From Bacteroidota bacterium (lineage in GTDB: Bacteria > Bacteroidota > Bacteroidia > B-17B0 > Aurantibacillaceae), in the NCBI GenBank assembly GCA_025362395.1, contig JANYGK010000078.1:1-64000 (forward strand): DNA of 64,000 nucleotides. Direction: 5' to 3'. Position numbers and translations under genes: made by a program. Shown in pieces: positions 18,217-26,498 of the stretch. The notes below the pieces were generated by a model. That model saw nothing but the letters and a program-made list of their open reading frames with translations, was not told the origin of the DNA and searched no databases. How positions within the stretch are numbered: the stretch's first letter is position 1; each line of letters begins with the position of its first letter.

Positions 18217-18909
18217 TTAAAACTCAAATTTATACCCGATCCCTTTAATGGTTTTAATATAATTGTCTCCAAGTTTTTCACGCAGCTTACGAACATGAAC
18301 GTCGATTGTTCTGTCTCCTACTACTACTTCATCTCCCCAAACCTGCTCTAAAATATACTCACGGGTAAATACTTTGCCGGGCTTACTGGCTAATAAAGAC
18401 AAAAGTTTAAATTCTTTTTTAGGAAAAGAAATCTCCACATCATTTTTGTAAACCATGTATTTTTCCTTATCAATTTTAATTCCCCCTAAATCAACTTCCG
18501 TTGGTTTTTGCTGTTCGGGAGAATAGCGTCTTAACAAGGCTTTTATTCTGCTGATAAATACTCTCGGCTTAATAGGCTTGGTTATATAATCGTCGGCCCC
18601 AACTTCAAAACCCGCTATTTGGGAATAATCTTCGTTTCTGGCGCTTAAAAAAGCGATCATTACATCTTTAAGAGCGGGTAATTCCCTGATCTCACGGCAT
18701 GTATCGATACCATCCATTTCGGGCATCATTACATCCAATACAATTAAATTTGGAATTTCTTTTTTGGCAATGGCAATAGCATCTTTTCCGTTTAAGGCAG
18801 TGTAAACTCGGAAATCTTCTTTTTTTAAATTGTAACTTAAAAAATCTAAAATATCCTGTTCATCATCTACCAGCAGGATTTTATATATACTATTATTTTC
18901 TGTACTCAT
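18217..18909 (-). CDS. OmpR/PhoB-family response regulator
   Basis: A 230-residue two-domain regulator. The receiver has the acidic pair D15-D16 (LLVDDEQD), phosphoacceptor D59 (IVLDVMMPEMDG), S89 and K111 (YITKPIKP), so it is complete. The winged-helix DNA-binding domain shows FPKKEFKLLSLLASKPGKVF and VGDRTIDVHVRKLREKLG. An adjacent divergent pstS and the phased repeats around it suggest it is the PhoB of this organism. No histidine kinase gene lies next to it. A TAA-type direct repeat sits 38 nt upstream of its ATG, consistent with autoregulation. Confidence 0.93.
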   Translation of the reverse strand: MSTENNSIYKILLVDDEQDILDFLSYNLKKEDFRVYTALNGKDAIAIAKKEIPNLIVLDVMMPEMDGIDTCREIRELPALKDVMIAFLSARNEDYSQIAGFEVGADDYITKPIKPRVFISRIKALLRRYSPEQQKPTEVDLGGIKIDKEKYMVYKNDVEISFPKKEFKLLSLLASKPGKVFTREYILEQVWGDEVVVGDRTIDVHVRKLREKLGDNYIKTIKGIGYKFEF

Positions 18910-18947
18910 ATCTTTATTGTTGGCACAAAGTTAAATTTAAAGCCCTT

Positions 18948-18969
18948 GGCTAACGTTAAATTAACATTA
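18948..18969 (-). promoter_or_regulatory. Candidate Pho-type direct repeat upstream of the PhoB-like gene
   Basis: On the minus strand two abutting 11-nt units read TAATGTTAATT and TAACGTTAGCC, ending 38 nt before the ATG. The 11-bp phasing is the spacing used by PhoB half-sites. The motif recurs before other genes of the cluster. Confidence 0.55.
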
Positions 18970-19132
18970 AGAAATTGCTTCGTTTAAGTTGTGTTTCACT
19001 ATTTCTTACACTAAACATATAGGATTAAAAGTACGTATTTAAAGCGGATTTTTCTAAACATTATTTTGAAGAAGGATACTATAACCGGCATAAAAAAAGG
19101 TTAATCGATCCTAGTCCTGTTTTTATCTAAGT

Positions 19133-19165
19133 TCAACACAACCTAACATTTGCTTAGCAAAGGCG
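19133..19165 (+). promoter_or_regulatory. Candidate Pho-type direct repeat upstream of pstS
   Basis: Three 11-nt units in phase: TCAACACAACC, TAACATTTGCT, TAGCAAAGGCG, ending 46 nt before the chosen ATG at 19212. The middle unit matches the shared TAAC-type core. Confidence 0.45.
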
Positions 19166-19211
19166 TAATATGTATTCCGTTTCTTTACAGTCGAAATTAC
19201 TATCTTATTAT

Positions 19212-20126
19212 ATGATCTTTATTAAAAAAACAATATTCATCGGCCTTTGCACATTATTAATCTCATCCTGTAATTCAAACAAAACCGGGGATAACTCAAG
19301 CAATAACACTGATACGATTACCATTAAAGGCTCTGATACAGAATATGAAATGGTGAAGGCCTTGGCAGATGAATACATGAAACTTCATCCCCAAATTACC
19401 ATAACCGTGGAAGGCGGTGGCTCTAACGCAGGCATAGATGCCTTGATCAATCATCAAGTAGATATCTGCAACGCTTCACACAGCATGGCGAAAAAAGAAA
19501 TGTCAGCTGCAAAAGAAAATAATATTACCCCTAATCCTATTATTTTTTCTGTTGACGCGGTTGCTATTATTACAAATTACCGCTTGTGTATTGACAGTCT
19601 TTCTACAGAGGAGATTTCTCAACTTTTAAGCGGTAAAATTAAAAATTGGAAAGAGCTCAACGGGCCTAATGTTCCTGTTACTATTTATGGCAGAAATAAA
19701 TCTTCGGGGACACAGGATTATATTAAAGAAAAATTTATAAAAGGAAACTTAAAAGCGTATTCCGTAGAATTAAAAACAAATGATGAAATAGTAGAACATG
19801 TAAAAAATGATATTGGCGGGATAGGTTATGTAGGTGTAGGGTTTTTAACGGACAGTACAGGTAAACCAAACGGAAAAATATGGGCCATGCCTATACATAT
19901 AGATAACCACAGGGCATATTCGCCCTACGAGCCTGAGGCGGTAAAAAACGGCGACTACGTATTAACACGGCCTTTATACCAGTATGTAAAAGGAATACCC
20001 GGTGGGGCCATAGAAGATTTTATTTTGTTTGAACTCACTAAAAAAGGTCAGGATATTGTGAACCATTTTGGCTTTTTTCCTATTAACGACAACCAAGTTC
20101 AAATAAACAGACTGAAAGGATTGTAG
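19212..20126 (+). CDS. pstS: PstS-family phosphate-binding lipoprotein
   Basis: A solute-binding protein of the phosphate ABC transporter type, about 304 residues from the chosen start. The frame opens at 19170, but ATG 19212 gives MIFIKKTIFIGLCTLLISSC, a proper lipoprotein signal with the lipobox Cys right after LISS. Ligand-contact motifs of PstS are visible: TIKGSDTEYEMVKALADEY, VEGGGSNAGIDALI and IYGRNKSSGTQDY. It should capture phosphate in the periplasm for PstCAB. No pstC, pstA or pstB follows, so those must be elsewhere. It is divergent from the PhoB-like gene with candidate Pho sites between. Confidence 0.88.
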   Translation: MIFIKKTIFIGLCTLLISSCNSNKTGDNSSNNTDTITIKGSDTEYEMVKALADEYMKLHPQITITVEGGGSNAGIDALINHQVDICNASHSMAKKEMSAAKENNITPNPIIFSVDAVAIITNYRLCIDSLSTEEISQLLSGKIKNWKELNGPNVPVTIYGRNKSSGTQDYIKEKFIKGNLKAYSVELKTNDEIVEHVKNDIGGIGYVGVGFLTDSTGKPNGKIWAMPIHIDNHRAYSPYEPEAVKNGDYVLTRPLYQYVKGIPGGAIEDFILFELTKKGQDIVNHFGFFPINDNQVQINRLKGL

Positions 20127-20133
20127 CTTTATT

Positions 20134-20155
20134 TAATGTTAATTTTACAATTAAT
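20134..20155 (+). promoter_or_regulatory. Candidate Pho-type direct repeat upstream of the 20182 gene
   Basis: Units TAATGTTAATT and TTACAATTAAT, with 11-bp phase. The first is identical to the unit before the PhoB-like gene. It ends 26 nt before the ATG at 20182. Confidence 0.4.
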
Positions 20156-20181
20156 TAGCTAAATTCGTGCAAAAAAATAAT

Positions 20182-20586
20182 ATGTCGGTAACAATTAAGC
20201 AACTTATTGATAAAAACAAGGAAGCATTTGACAAAGGATTTTTTATTGAATCAATCAACCTTAGTTACATTTTAATTAATAAGGCCATTAAACAAATAGT
20301 TAAGGAAGAATTAAAGCAGGACGAAATAGATCAGAAAATAAAAACAACTTCACTGATAAGTCATATTAAAAAAGAATTAGTAACGAGTATTACTTTAAAA
20401 AGGAAGGTTTCGAAAAAAGTGATTAAAGACATAGAACTCTTTATAAAACTCTATAAAGAAATAGGCAAAGAGCTAAAATTTCAATTTCCGGAAAAAAAAA
20501 TCTGTGATAGTTCTCAACTGGGAATAAACTGTATTGTAATACTCAATACTAATTTAGTAAAGATCAAAAACAACAAGGTTGAATAA
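20182..20586 (+). CDS. Small helical protein of unknown function
   Basis: About 134 residues from ATG 20182; a GTG five codons earlier (20167) is the alternative. Very Lys/Ile/Glu-rich and predicted all-helical: IKQLIDKNKEAFDKGF, ESINLSYILINKAIKQIV, then TLKRKVSKKVIKDIELFIKLYKEIGKEL. The first two helices recall HEPN-like helical bundles, but no RxxxxH motif is seen, so I do not assign the family. It has no signal peptide. It sits 55 nt after pstS and has its own candidate Pho-type repeat, so it may belong to the phosphate response. Confidence 0.65.
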   Translation: MSVTIKQLIDKNKEAFDKGFFIESINLSYILINKAIKQIVKEELKQDEIDQKIKTTSLISHIKKELVTSITLKRKVSKKVIKDIELFIKLYKEIGKELKFQFPEKKICDSSQLGINCIVILNTNLVKIKNNKVE

Positions 20587-20723
20587 GCTTTGTTAACTTA
20601 TCAATATATTCGACCAAAAAAACATTCTCCACTTTTAAGGGGCCTATTTAAAAGATAGCATTGATTATATCTAGTCTTTCAAGGTTAAAACGGGATCATT
20701 AAAAAAATTTCTCTTTAAAGAGT

Positions 20724-20745
20724 TAATGATTAACTAATCTAATAG
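20724..20745 (+). promoter_or_regulatory. Weak Pho-type repeat / palindrome upstream of the SpoIIE-like gene
   Basis: Units TAATGATTAAC and TAATCTAATAG in 11-bp phase, 43 nt before ATG 20789. The first unit is part of the palindrome AGTTAATGATTAACT (20721-20735). This is a weaker match than the other sites. Confidence 0.3.
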
Positions 20746-20788
20746 TACCAAGCAGTTCATTTTAAACACGGAGCTTTGCAATGTGAAA

Positions 20789-21580
20789 ATGAACTCTTCA
20801 ATGATATTAGAACCCTCCATATCGGCTCACGAACATAGTCTGCTGTATGCACAAACTATACAAAACGGATTACTGCCTAAAACAAGGCACTTTGAAAAAT
20901 CATTTAAAGATCATTTTATTTTATACAAACCACAGGATAAAATAAGCGGAGATTTTTACTGGCTTACAAAAAAAGAAGACACGGTGTTTTTTGCTTTAGC
21001 GGATTGCACAGGCCACGGGGTTTCGGGTGCCATGCTATCAGTGTTGGGTATAAGCTTATTAAACTATGTAGTGCAAAAAAACTTTTCGTTGGTTGGTGAT
21101 TATTTAACCGAGCTTGATAAAAAATGGGTTGAAACATTTAATGGCGAACTCAACGATTCTTATTTTAATAATGATTGGATGGAGATAACATTGTTTTCAT
21201 ACAATACTAAAACAAAGGAGTTTCAGTACGCATGCGCGGGAGGTGAGTTTGCCATATATCAAAATAATACTATAAGTACACACAAAGGCAACAGTTTTCC
21301 CGTAGGTGGATGGCAGATAGAAAAGAACAGGGAATTTACCACACACTATGTAACGCTTGAACCCGAGGCTAAATTATATTTTTTCTCTGATGGATTAAAA
21401 CACCAGTTTGATAATACTAACAAAAAAAAGTTCGGCCGCAAACGCTTGTTAAACGCTATAGAGCATTATCACACCTTTTCTTTAGAGAACCAACATGAGC
21501 TGCTCGATTTCATTTTTAATGCATGGAAAGATACCACGTCGCAAACGGATGATGTTACCTTAATAGGAATTGAACTTTAA
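20789..21580 (+). CDS. SpoIIE-type PP2C protein phosphatase
   Basis: About 263 residues from ATG 20789 (a GTG two codons earlier is less likely). The metal-binding PP2C/SpoIIE motifs are IQNGLLP, DKISGDFYWL (metal Asp), FFALADCTGHGVSGAMLS (metal Asp in ADCTGHG) and the C-terminal TSQTDDVTLIGIEL. It lacks any sensor, GAF or TPR domain N-terminal to the phosphatase, so input must come from elsewhere. Such enzymes usually dephosphorylate STAS anti-anti-sigma factors, but no such partner or anti-sigma kinase is adjacent. It lies inside the phosphate-related cluster. Confidence 0.87.
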   Translation: MNSSMILEPSISAHEHSLLYAQTIQNGLLPKTRHFEKSFKDHFILYKPQDKISGDFYWLTKKEDTVFFALADCTGHGVSGAMLSVLGISLLNYVVQKNFSLVGDYLTELDKKWVETFNGELNDSYFNNDWMEITLFSYNTKTKEFQYACAGGEFAIYQNNTISTHKGNSFPVGGWQIEKNREFTTHYVTLEPEAKLYFFSDGLKHQFDNTNKKKFGRKRLLNAIEHYHTFSLENQHELLDFIFNAWKDTTSQTDDVTLIGIEL

Positions 21581-21641
21581 TTGTAAACCAAACGGCATGT
21601 TAAGTTAATATTATATAATTGCTCTTTTTAACTACGCCATT

Positions 21642-21674
21642 TAATGTTAAGGTAACATACGCTTAATAAAAAAA
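21642..21674 (+). promoter_or_regulatory. Candidate Pho-type direct repeat upstream of the TonB receptor
   Basis: Three phased units TAATGTTAAGG, TAACATACGCT and TAATAAAAAAA. The first two closely match the pair before the PhoB-like gene and end 53 nt before the ATG at 21717. Confidence 0.5.
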
Positions 21675-21716
21675 TTAATTCCCCTTCGTTTTTTTGCGGT
21701 CAGTAAAATCCACTAT

Positions 21717-24608
21717 ATGTTTAAAAAAATATCGCTTATTATTACCCTTTTAGTTTTTTCCTACATAACTAATGGGCAAACCGGGAAAATAACCGGAAAA
21801 ATCGTTGACTCTAAAACTGGTGAAACACTTCCGGGAGCTACTGTATTGCTTGAAGGAACAACAAAAGGCGCGTCAAGTGATTTTGACGGAAATTTTAGTT
21901 TAAATAATGTGCCTGTCGGCTCACAGGTTCTTATTGTGAGCTTTATTACGTATGATTCAAAAAGACTAGCAGGAGTAAAAGTTCCGGCAAACGATGTACT
22001 CAATTTAAATATTACGCTTGATCAATCGTCTTCTCAAACCTTAGGTGAAGTAATAGTTCAGGCAGAAGTAAATAAAGAAAACAATACTGCCTTAGTGATG
22101 CAACAGAAAAATAATGCAAGCATAAGCGACGGTATCAGCGCCGAAACCATTAAGCGCACGCCTGACAGAAATACCAGCGATGTTTTAAAACGTGTAAGCG
22201 GCGTTACCATCCAGGACGATAAATTTGTAATTATTCGCGGATTAAATGAACGCTATAACGGATCCTATTTAAACGGTTCGCCCTTGCCAAGTACAGAACC
22301 CGATAAAAAAGCATTTGCTTTCGACTTGTTCCCTTCCAATATGTTGGATAATATTATGATCTACAAAACAGCCAGACCTGATATGTCAGGGGAATTTGCC
22401 GGAGGTATTGTAGAGATCAATACGAAAAGTATCCCCGAGAAAAATTTTGTTTCTGTTAGCGGAGGCCTAGGTTATAATACCGTTACCACAGGGAAAGCAA
22501 AAACAGTGTATGACGGTGGAAAGTATGATAAATTTGGTTTTGATGACGGCTCTAGAAATTTACCTTCACAAGTACCTGCCCAGGCAGATAAAGCGTCGTG
22601 GATAGCAAACAAAGATCAGGCGCGTGTGGCTACTTATTTCAACAATGATTGGGGTTACAGCCAATCTAAATTTGCTCCAAACTCCTCCGCGCAAATAGCT
22701 GCCGGTTATAATTTTAAATTAAAAGGCAGAGATTTTTTAGGGGTTATCGCCAGCTTGGGATATAACTCTACACAAACCTTGTATACAATGCAACGAACAG
22801 AATACAATGGTATCCATGTATACGATACAGATCCAAACGCTGTCGGAAAACAGAATGAAACATTTAATAGAATAAATCAAACACAGGTGTCAACGGGGGC
22901 ATTGCTTAACCTCGCCTGCAAAATAAATGAAAACAATACAATCAGTTTAAAAAATATGCTCACCGGATACGCAGATAATAAATTTATAAGTGCAAGCAGC
23001 ATTAATTATAATGATTCCCGCGAATACAAAAGCAGGATCAATTCCAGGTTTTTTACCGCTAACCGTATTACCTCTTCACAACTAAACGGGGATCATCTTT
23101 TAGCAAAATCAAAAATTAAAATAGGATGGAATGCCGGTATCAGTACTATTCAGAGAACCGTACCGAATTTAAGAATGACCTCTTATACTAAAAGAGATTC
23201 TTTAGATCCAAGTAACCCGTATCCGAAGGATACTGTTTACAAAGCCGACATTGGTAATGGGGGAACAACAGGACCTAATTATGCCGGCTATAGGGTTTAC
23301 TCTCAATTAAATGAAACCATTCAAAACGCTAAAATGGATATTTCAAGGCCCTTTAAAGTAACGGAAAACTTTAAGATTGAGGCTAAAATAGGCGGGTTTT
23401 ACCAAGGCAGGTCTCGCCAGTTTAACATCAGGCAGTTTGGGTTAAACCAATATACGGCCCCCGGAATTAATAAAGATGACAGCCTGTTGTATTTACCGGA
23501 AAATGAAATATTTTCTGCTCAAAACATGAGTGTAACTCCTCTGGGAACAGGAGGATTTAAATCCACAGAAATTACGCATGATGACGATAATTACCATGCA
23601 ACCTCAACACTTTTGGGCGGATACGGCATGGTAGAACTTAAATTAAAAGATAAGATCAGGCTTATTGGCGGCCTGAGATATGAAAGTTATACGCAACAAA
23701 TAAATGTAAAGTATAAAAGTTTAGATTCTATAATTGTAAAAAGTACCATTAATGATTTTTTACCTTCCGTTAATTTAATCTATAATATCAATAAAACCTT
23801 GGGTGTTCGATTATCCTATTCTAAAACACTTAACAGGGCTGAGTTCAGGGAACTGGCTGTTACCAATTGGTTTGATCCTGAAACACGATTATCCATTGCG
23901 GGTAACCCTGCGTTAGTACGTTGTTATATTCAAAACTTGGATGCGCGTTTTGAAATTTATCCGGGCCGCGGACAACTATTTACCGTATCAGGGTTCTACA
24001 AATATTTTAATACACCCATTGAACGTTATATGTTGAAGGCAAATGAAAACCAGATTTATTACCGTAATGCAAACTTTGCAACTGTATACGGAGGAGAGCT
24101 TGAATACAGGGTAAACGTTGGCGCCATTCTAAAAAAAGATTCTATACGGTTTTTAAATAACTTAAACCTGTTCTCAAATTTATCGCTTATTAAATCGGAA
24201 GTAAATGTAAAAGGCATTAACAGCTCGGTGCCTGATACGCGCACTATGCAAGGGCAGGCACCTTATATTATTAACGCGGGTATATCGTACATCGATATTA
24301 AAAACGGATTTAGCATAACAGGAATGGTTAACAGGGTGGGAGATAAAATTTATATTGTAGGAAATGAAATAGATGTTGATCGTTGGGAAAAAGCACGGAC
24401 TGTGGTTGATTTACAGGCAACCAAATCATTTTTTAAAAACAGGCTGGAGCTTAGAATTAACGTAAAAGATTTGCTGCATAAAGATTACATTATTTATTAT
24501 AAAAGAGCTGTGACAGAAAAAGGTCCTTACAACCCAACAGTGGATTATGTAAATTTTAAACGAAACTTCGGAAGTACTTACTCTTTTATAGTAAGCTATA
24601 AATTTTAA
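21717..24608 (+). CDS. TonB-dependent outer-membrane receptor
   Basis: A 963-residue receptor with a signal peptide (to about NGQ21). It has a carboxypeptidase-regulatory-like domain (KITGKIVDSKTGETLPGATV ... DFDGNFSLNNVPVG, about 24-100) and a plug (SDVLKRVSGVTIQDDKFVII, RGLNERYNGSYLNGSPLP, FAGGIVEINTKS, about 150-240). A large beta-barrel ends in SFIVSYKF with the terminal aromatic residue required for outer-membrane insertion. It is paired with the secreted T9SS protein 103 nt downstream. A candidate Pho repeat upstream and the neighbouring pstS/PhoB genes suggest it takes up a phosphorus source, but the substrate is inference only. Confidence 0.92.
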   Translation: MFKKISLIITLLVFSYITNGQTGKITGKIVDSKTGETLPGATVLLEGTTKGASSDFDGNFSLNNVPVGSQVLIVSFITYDSKRLAGVKVPANDVLNLNITLDQSSSQTLGEVIVQAEVNKENNTALVMQQKNNASISDGISAETIKRTPDRNTSDVLKRVSGVTIQDDKFVIIRGLNERYNGSYLNGSPLPSTEPDKKAFAFDLFPSNMLDNIMIYKTARPDMSGEFAGGIVEINTKSIPEKNFVSVSGGLGYNTVTTGKAKTVYDGGKYDKFGFDDGSRNLPSQVPAQADKASWIANKDQARVATYFNNDWGYSQSKFAPNSSAQIAAGYNFKLKGRDFLGVIASLGYNSTQTLYTMQRTEYNGIHVYDTDPNAVGKQNETFNRINQTQVSTGALLNLACKINENNTISLKNMLTGYADNKFISASSINYNDSREYKSRINSRFFTANRITSSQLNGDHLLAKSKIKIGWNAGISTIQRTVPNLRMTSYTKRDSLDPSNPYPKDTVYKADIGNGGTTGPNYAGYRVYSQLNETIQNAKMDISRPFKVTENFKIEAKIGGFYQGRSRQFNIRQFGLNQYTAPGINKDDSLLYLPENEIFSAQNMSVTPLGTGGFKSTEITHDDDNYHATSTLLGGYGMVELKLKDKIRLIGGLRYESYTQQINVKYKSLDSIIVKSTINDFLPSVNLIYNINKTLGVRLSYSKTLNRAEFRELAVTNWFDPETRLSIAGNPALVRCYIQNLDARFEIYPGRGQLFTVSGFYKYFNTPIERYMLKANENQIYYRNANFATVYGGELEYRVNVGAILKKDSIRFLNNLNLFSNLSLIKSEVNVKGINSSVPDTRTMQGQAPYIINAGISYIDIKNGFSITGMVNRVGDKIYIVGNEIDVDRWEKARTVVDLQATKSFFKNRLELRINVKDLLHKDYIIYYKRAVTEKGPYNPTVDYVNFKRNFGSTYSFIVSYKF

Positions 24609-24613
24609 CCGCT

Positions 24614-24635
24614 TAACATTAAAATAACATAAACT
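24614..24635 (+). promoter_or_regulatory. Candidate Pho-type direct repeat upstream of the secreted T9SS protein
   Basis: Units TAACATTAAAA and TAACATAAACT, the cleanest 11-bp direct repeat in the window. TAA/TTA-like triplets continue in phase at 24636 and 24647. It ends 76 nt before the ATG, leaving room for the -7 element at 24683. Confidence 0.55.
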
Positions 24636-24682
24636 TTAGTATAGCGTAAGTTTAAATTAATTAAAAAGAAATATACACCCTT

Positions 24683-24690
24683 TAATTTTG
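24683..24690 (+). promoter_or_regulatory. Candidate -7 element for the secreted T9SS protein
   Basis: TAATTTTG, an exact TAnnTTTG match, 21 nt before ATG 24712 and downstream of the Pho-type repeats. This is the arrangement expected for activation from an upstream site. Confidence 0.45.
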
Positions 24691-24711
24691 TAAAAAAATA
24701 AAATAAAACCA

Positions 24712-26394
24712 ATGAAAAAACAACTACTTACAGCATTATCAGTGCTAACATTAGGTGTAACCGTAGCCCAAACAGGGTTCTTTACGCCAACTTCATTCCG
24801 CGGTGCCTTTGCGCCTGCGCCAACTGCTATGTGGACAAACACATGGACGGAATGGGATCCTCAATTTAAAGTATATCCTGCCCCAACCATGACTGTTACA
24901 GGTAACATTACAAGTAATACAACCTGGACAACCGGTCAAACAGTGCTTTTATCCGCAACGTGTTTCGTAAAAAACAATGTAACATTAACTATTCAACCGG
25001 GTGTTGTTATCAGAGGCGATAAATCTGTTACAGGTGCCGGTTTATTTATTACTACAGGTTCTAAATTAATCGCTAACGGAACAGTGAGTCAACCAATTGT
25101 ATTTACATCCGATCAAGCTCCCGGAGGAAGAACGGCAGGTGACTGGGGCGGAGTTATTTTATTGGGTCTTGCAACTAACAACAGCCCTGCAGGAACAGGT
25201 ACATTAACTAACTCTGCAGGTACAAACTATATTGAAGGATTACCTATATCTGCTGATACGCAATATGGCGGATCACTTGATGCTGACAACTCAGGGTCTT
25301 TACAATATGTTCGTATTGAATATGGAGGATACGTTTATCAGCCGAACAAAGAAATTAACGGTTTAACATTTGGTGCTGTCGGTTCAGGTACAACTATCGA
25401 TAACATCCAAGTGTCTTTTTCAAATGATGACTCTTTTGAGTGGTTTGGCGGCTCAGTAAACTGTAAACACTTAGTGGCTTACCGCGGTTTAGATGATGAT
25501 TGGGATACAGATAACGGTTATCATGGAAATGTACAGTTTTGTCTTGGTGTTCGTGATCCTCAAATTTCTGATAATCCTTCAGTATCTACTTCAGAAGGTT
25601 TTGAATCAGATAACGATCCAAACGGAACAACATCAACTCCTTTAACTTCAGCTATATTTACTAATATTACTGATATTGGTCCATTAAGAGGTGTGCCTAC
25701 AGCTACCTGTGCGAGCGGGTTTCAAAGAGGTGCGCGTATCCGTCGTAATTCTAACTTAAAAATTTATAATTCTATTTTAATGGATCATAAAACACGCGGT
25801 TTATATGTTGACGGTAGCTTATGCGAAGGAAACGCAAACTCGGGTGCTTTAAAATTTATGAATAATATTGTAGCAGGTTACGGTGCAAGAGCAACAGAAA
25901 CAGGAACTTTTGGCATACTTGTTAGTCCTAACACGTGGATTAAATCTCAACCTAACGATACGTTGCTTTCTTCAGCAGGTATTTTAACAACGCCTTATAA
26001 CTATACAAGCCCTGATTACAGACCGGCTGCTTTAAGTATAGCTTTAGCGGGCGCAAGCTTTACGGATGGTCCTATCGCAGCTAACACTAATACAGTTGTT
26101 GGTCCAAACTCAATTGCAGGTCATAATACTGAATTAAATACTGTAGTCTTATATCCTAACCCAACAGCAGATGTAAGCTCTTTAAGCTTTAATGCTGCTC
26201 ATAGCACAGAAGTGTCTGTATATGTATCAGACGTTACAGGTAAAATTGTTTTAACCGCGGCTGAAGGCTTAGCAATGAACGCCGGACAGAATACAATTAG
26301 TATTAACAGTGCTTCTTTAACAGCAGGAATATATTTTGTTACTATAAAAAGTTCTTTAGGTAACGAAACACTTAAAATGGTTATAAATAAATAA
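24712..26394 (+). CDS. Secreted beta-rich protein with T9SS type A sorting domain
   Basis: A 560-residue exported protein (signal peptide to about VAQ20). The middle part reads like a right-handed parallel beta-helix: VTLTIQPGVVIRGDKSV, GSKLIANGTVSQPIVFTSD and SLQYVRIEYGGYVY. It also has acidic, possibly Ca-binding stretches (RGLDDDWDTDNGYHGN, FESDNDPNG). The last 80 residues (VVLYPNPTADVSSLSF ... GIYFVTIKSS) are a T9SS sorting domain, so it should be secreted and attached to the surface. It follows the TonB receptor, the usual place for a partner protein. Relatives are often mislabelled 'multidrug transporter'; nothing here supports that. It ends at a strong terminator. Confidence 0.88.
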   Translation: MKKQLLTALSVLTLGVTVAQTGFFTPTSFRGAFAPAPTAMWTNTWTEWDPQFKVYPAPTMTVTGNITSNTTWTTGQTVLLSATCFVKNNVTLTIQPGVVIRGDKSVTGAGLFITTGSKLIANGTVSQPIVFTSDQAPGGRTAGDWGGVILLGLATNNSPAGTGTLTNSAGTNYIEGLPISADTQYGGSLDADNSGSLQYVRIEYGGYVYQPNKEINGLTFGAVGSGTTIDNIQVSFSNDDSFEWFGGSVNCKHLVAYRGLDDDWDTDNGYHGNVQFCLGVRDPQISDNPSVSTSEGFESDNDPNGTTSTPLTSAIFTNITDIGPLRGVPTATCASGFQRGARIRRNSNLKIYNSILMDHKTRGLYVDGSLCEGNANSGALKFMNNIVAGYGARATETGTFGILVSPNTWIKSQPNDTLLSSAGILTTPYNYTSPDYRPAALSIALAGASFTDGPIAANTNTVVGPNSIAGHNTELNTVVLYPNPTADVSSLSFNAAHSTEVSVYVSDVTGKIVLTAAEGLAMNAGQNTISINSASLTAGIYFVTIKSSLGNETLKMVINK

Positions 26395-26417
26395 CCGAGT
26401 TTAAAATACTACTTAAA

Positions 26418-26446
26418 AACGCTCTCCTTTCGGAGGGCGTTTTTTT
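26418..26446 (+). terminator. Intrinsic terminator after the T9SS protein gene
   Basis: A 10-bp stem AACGCTCTCC/GGAGGGCGTT (one G-U) with a 4-nt loop and a T-run, 23 nt past the stop codon. Confidence 0.9.
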
Positions 26447-26498
26447 AAACAAGACATTATAATTATTAAAAGCAACACATACGGTACCACTACCCTTC

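Larger units (their letters stand above)
18910..19211. other. Divergent control region between the PhoB-like gene and pstS
   Basis: 302 nt without a gene. It holds two candidate Pho-type operators (listed separately), one near each start codon, and otherwise AT-rich sequence. Confidence 0.6.
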
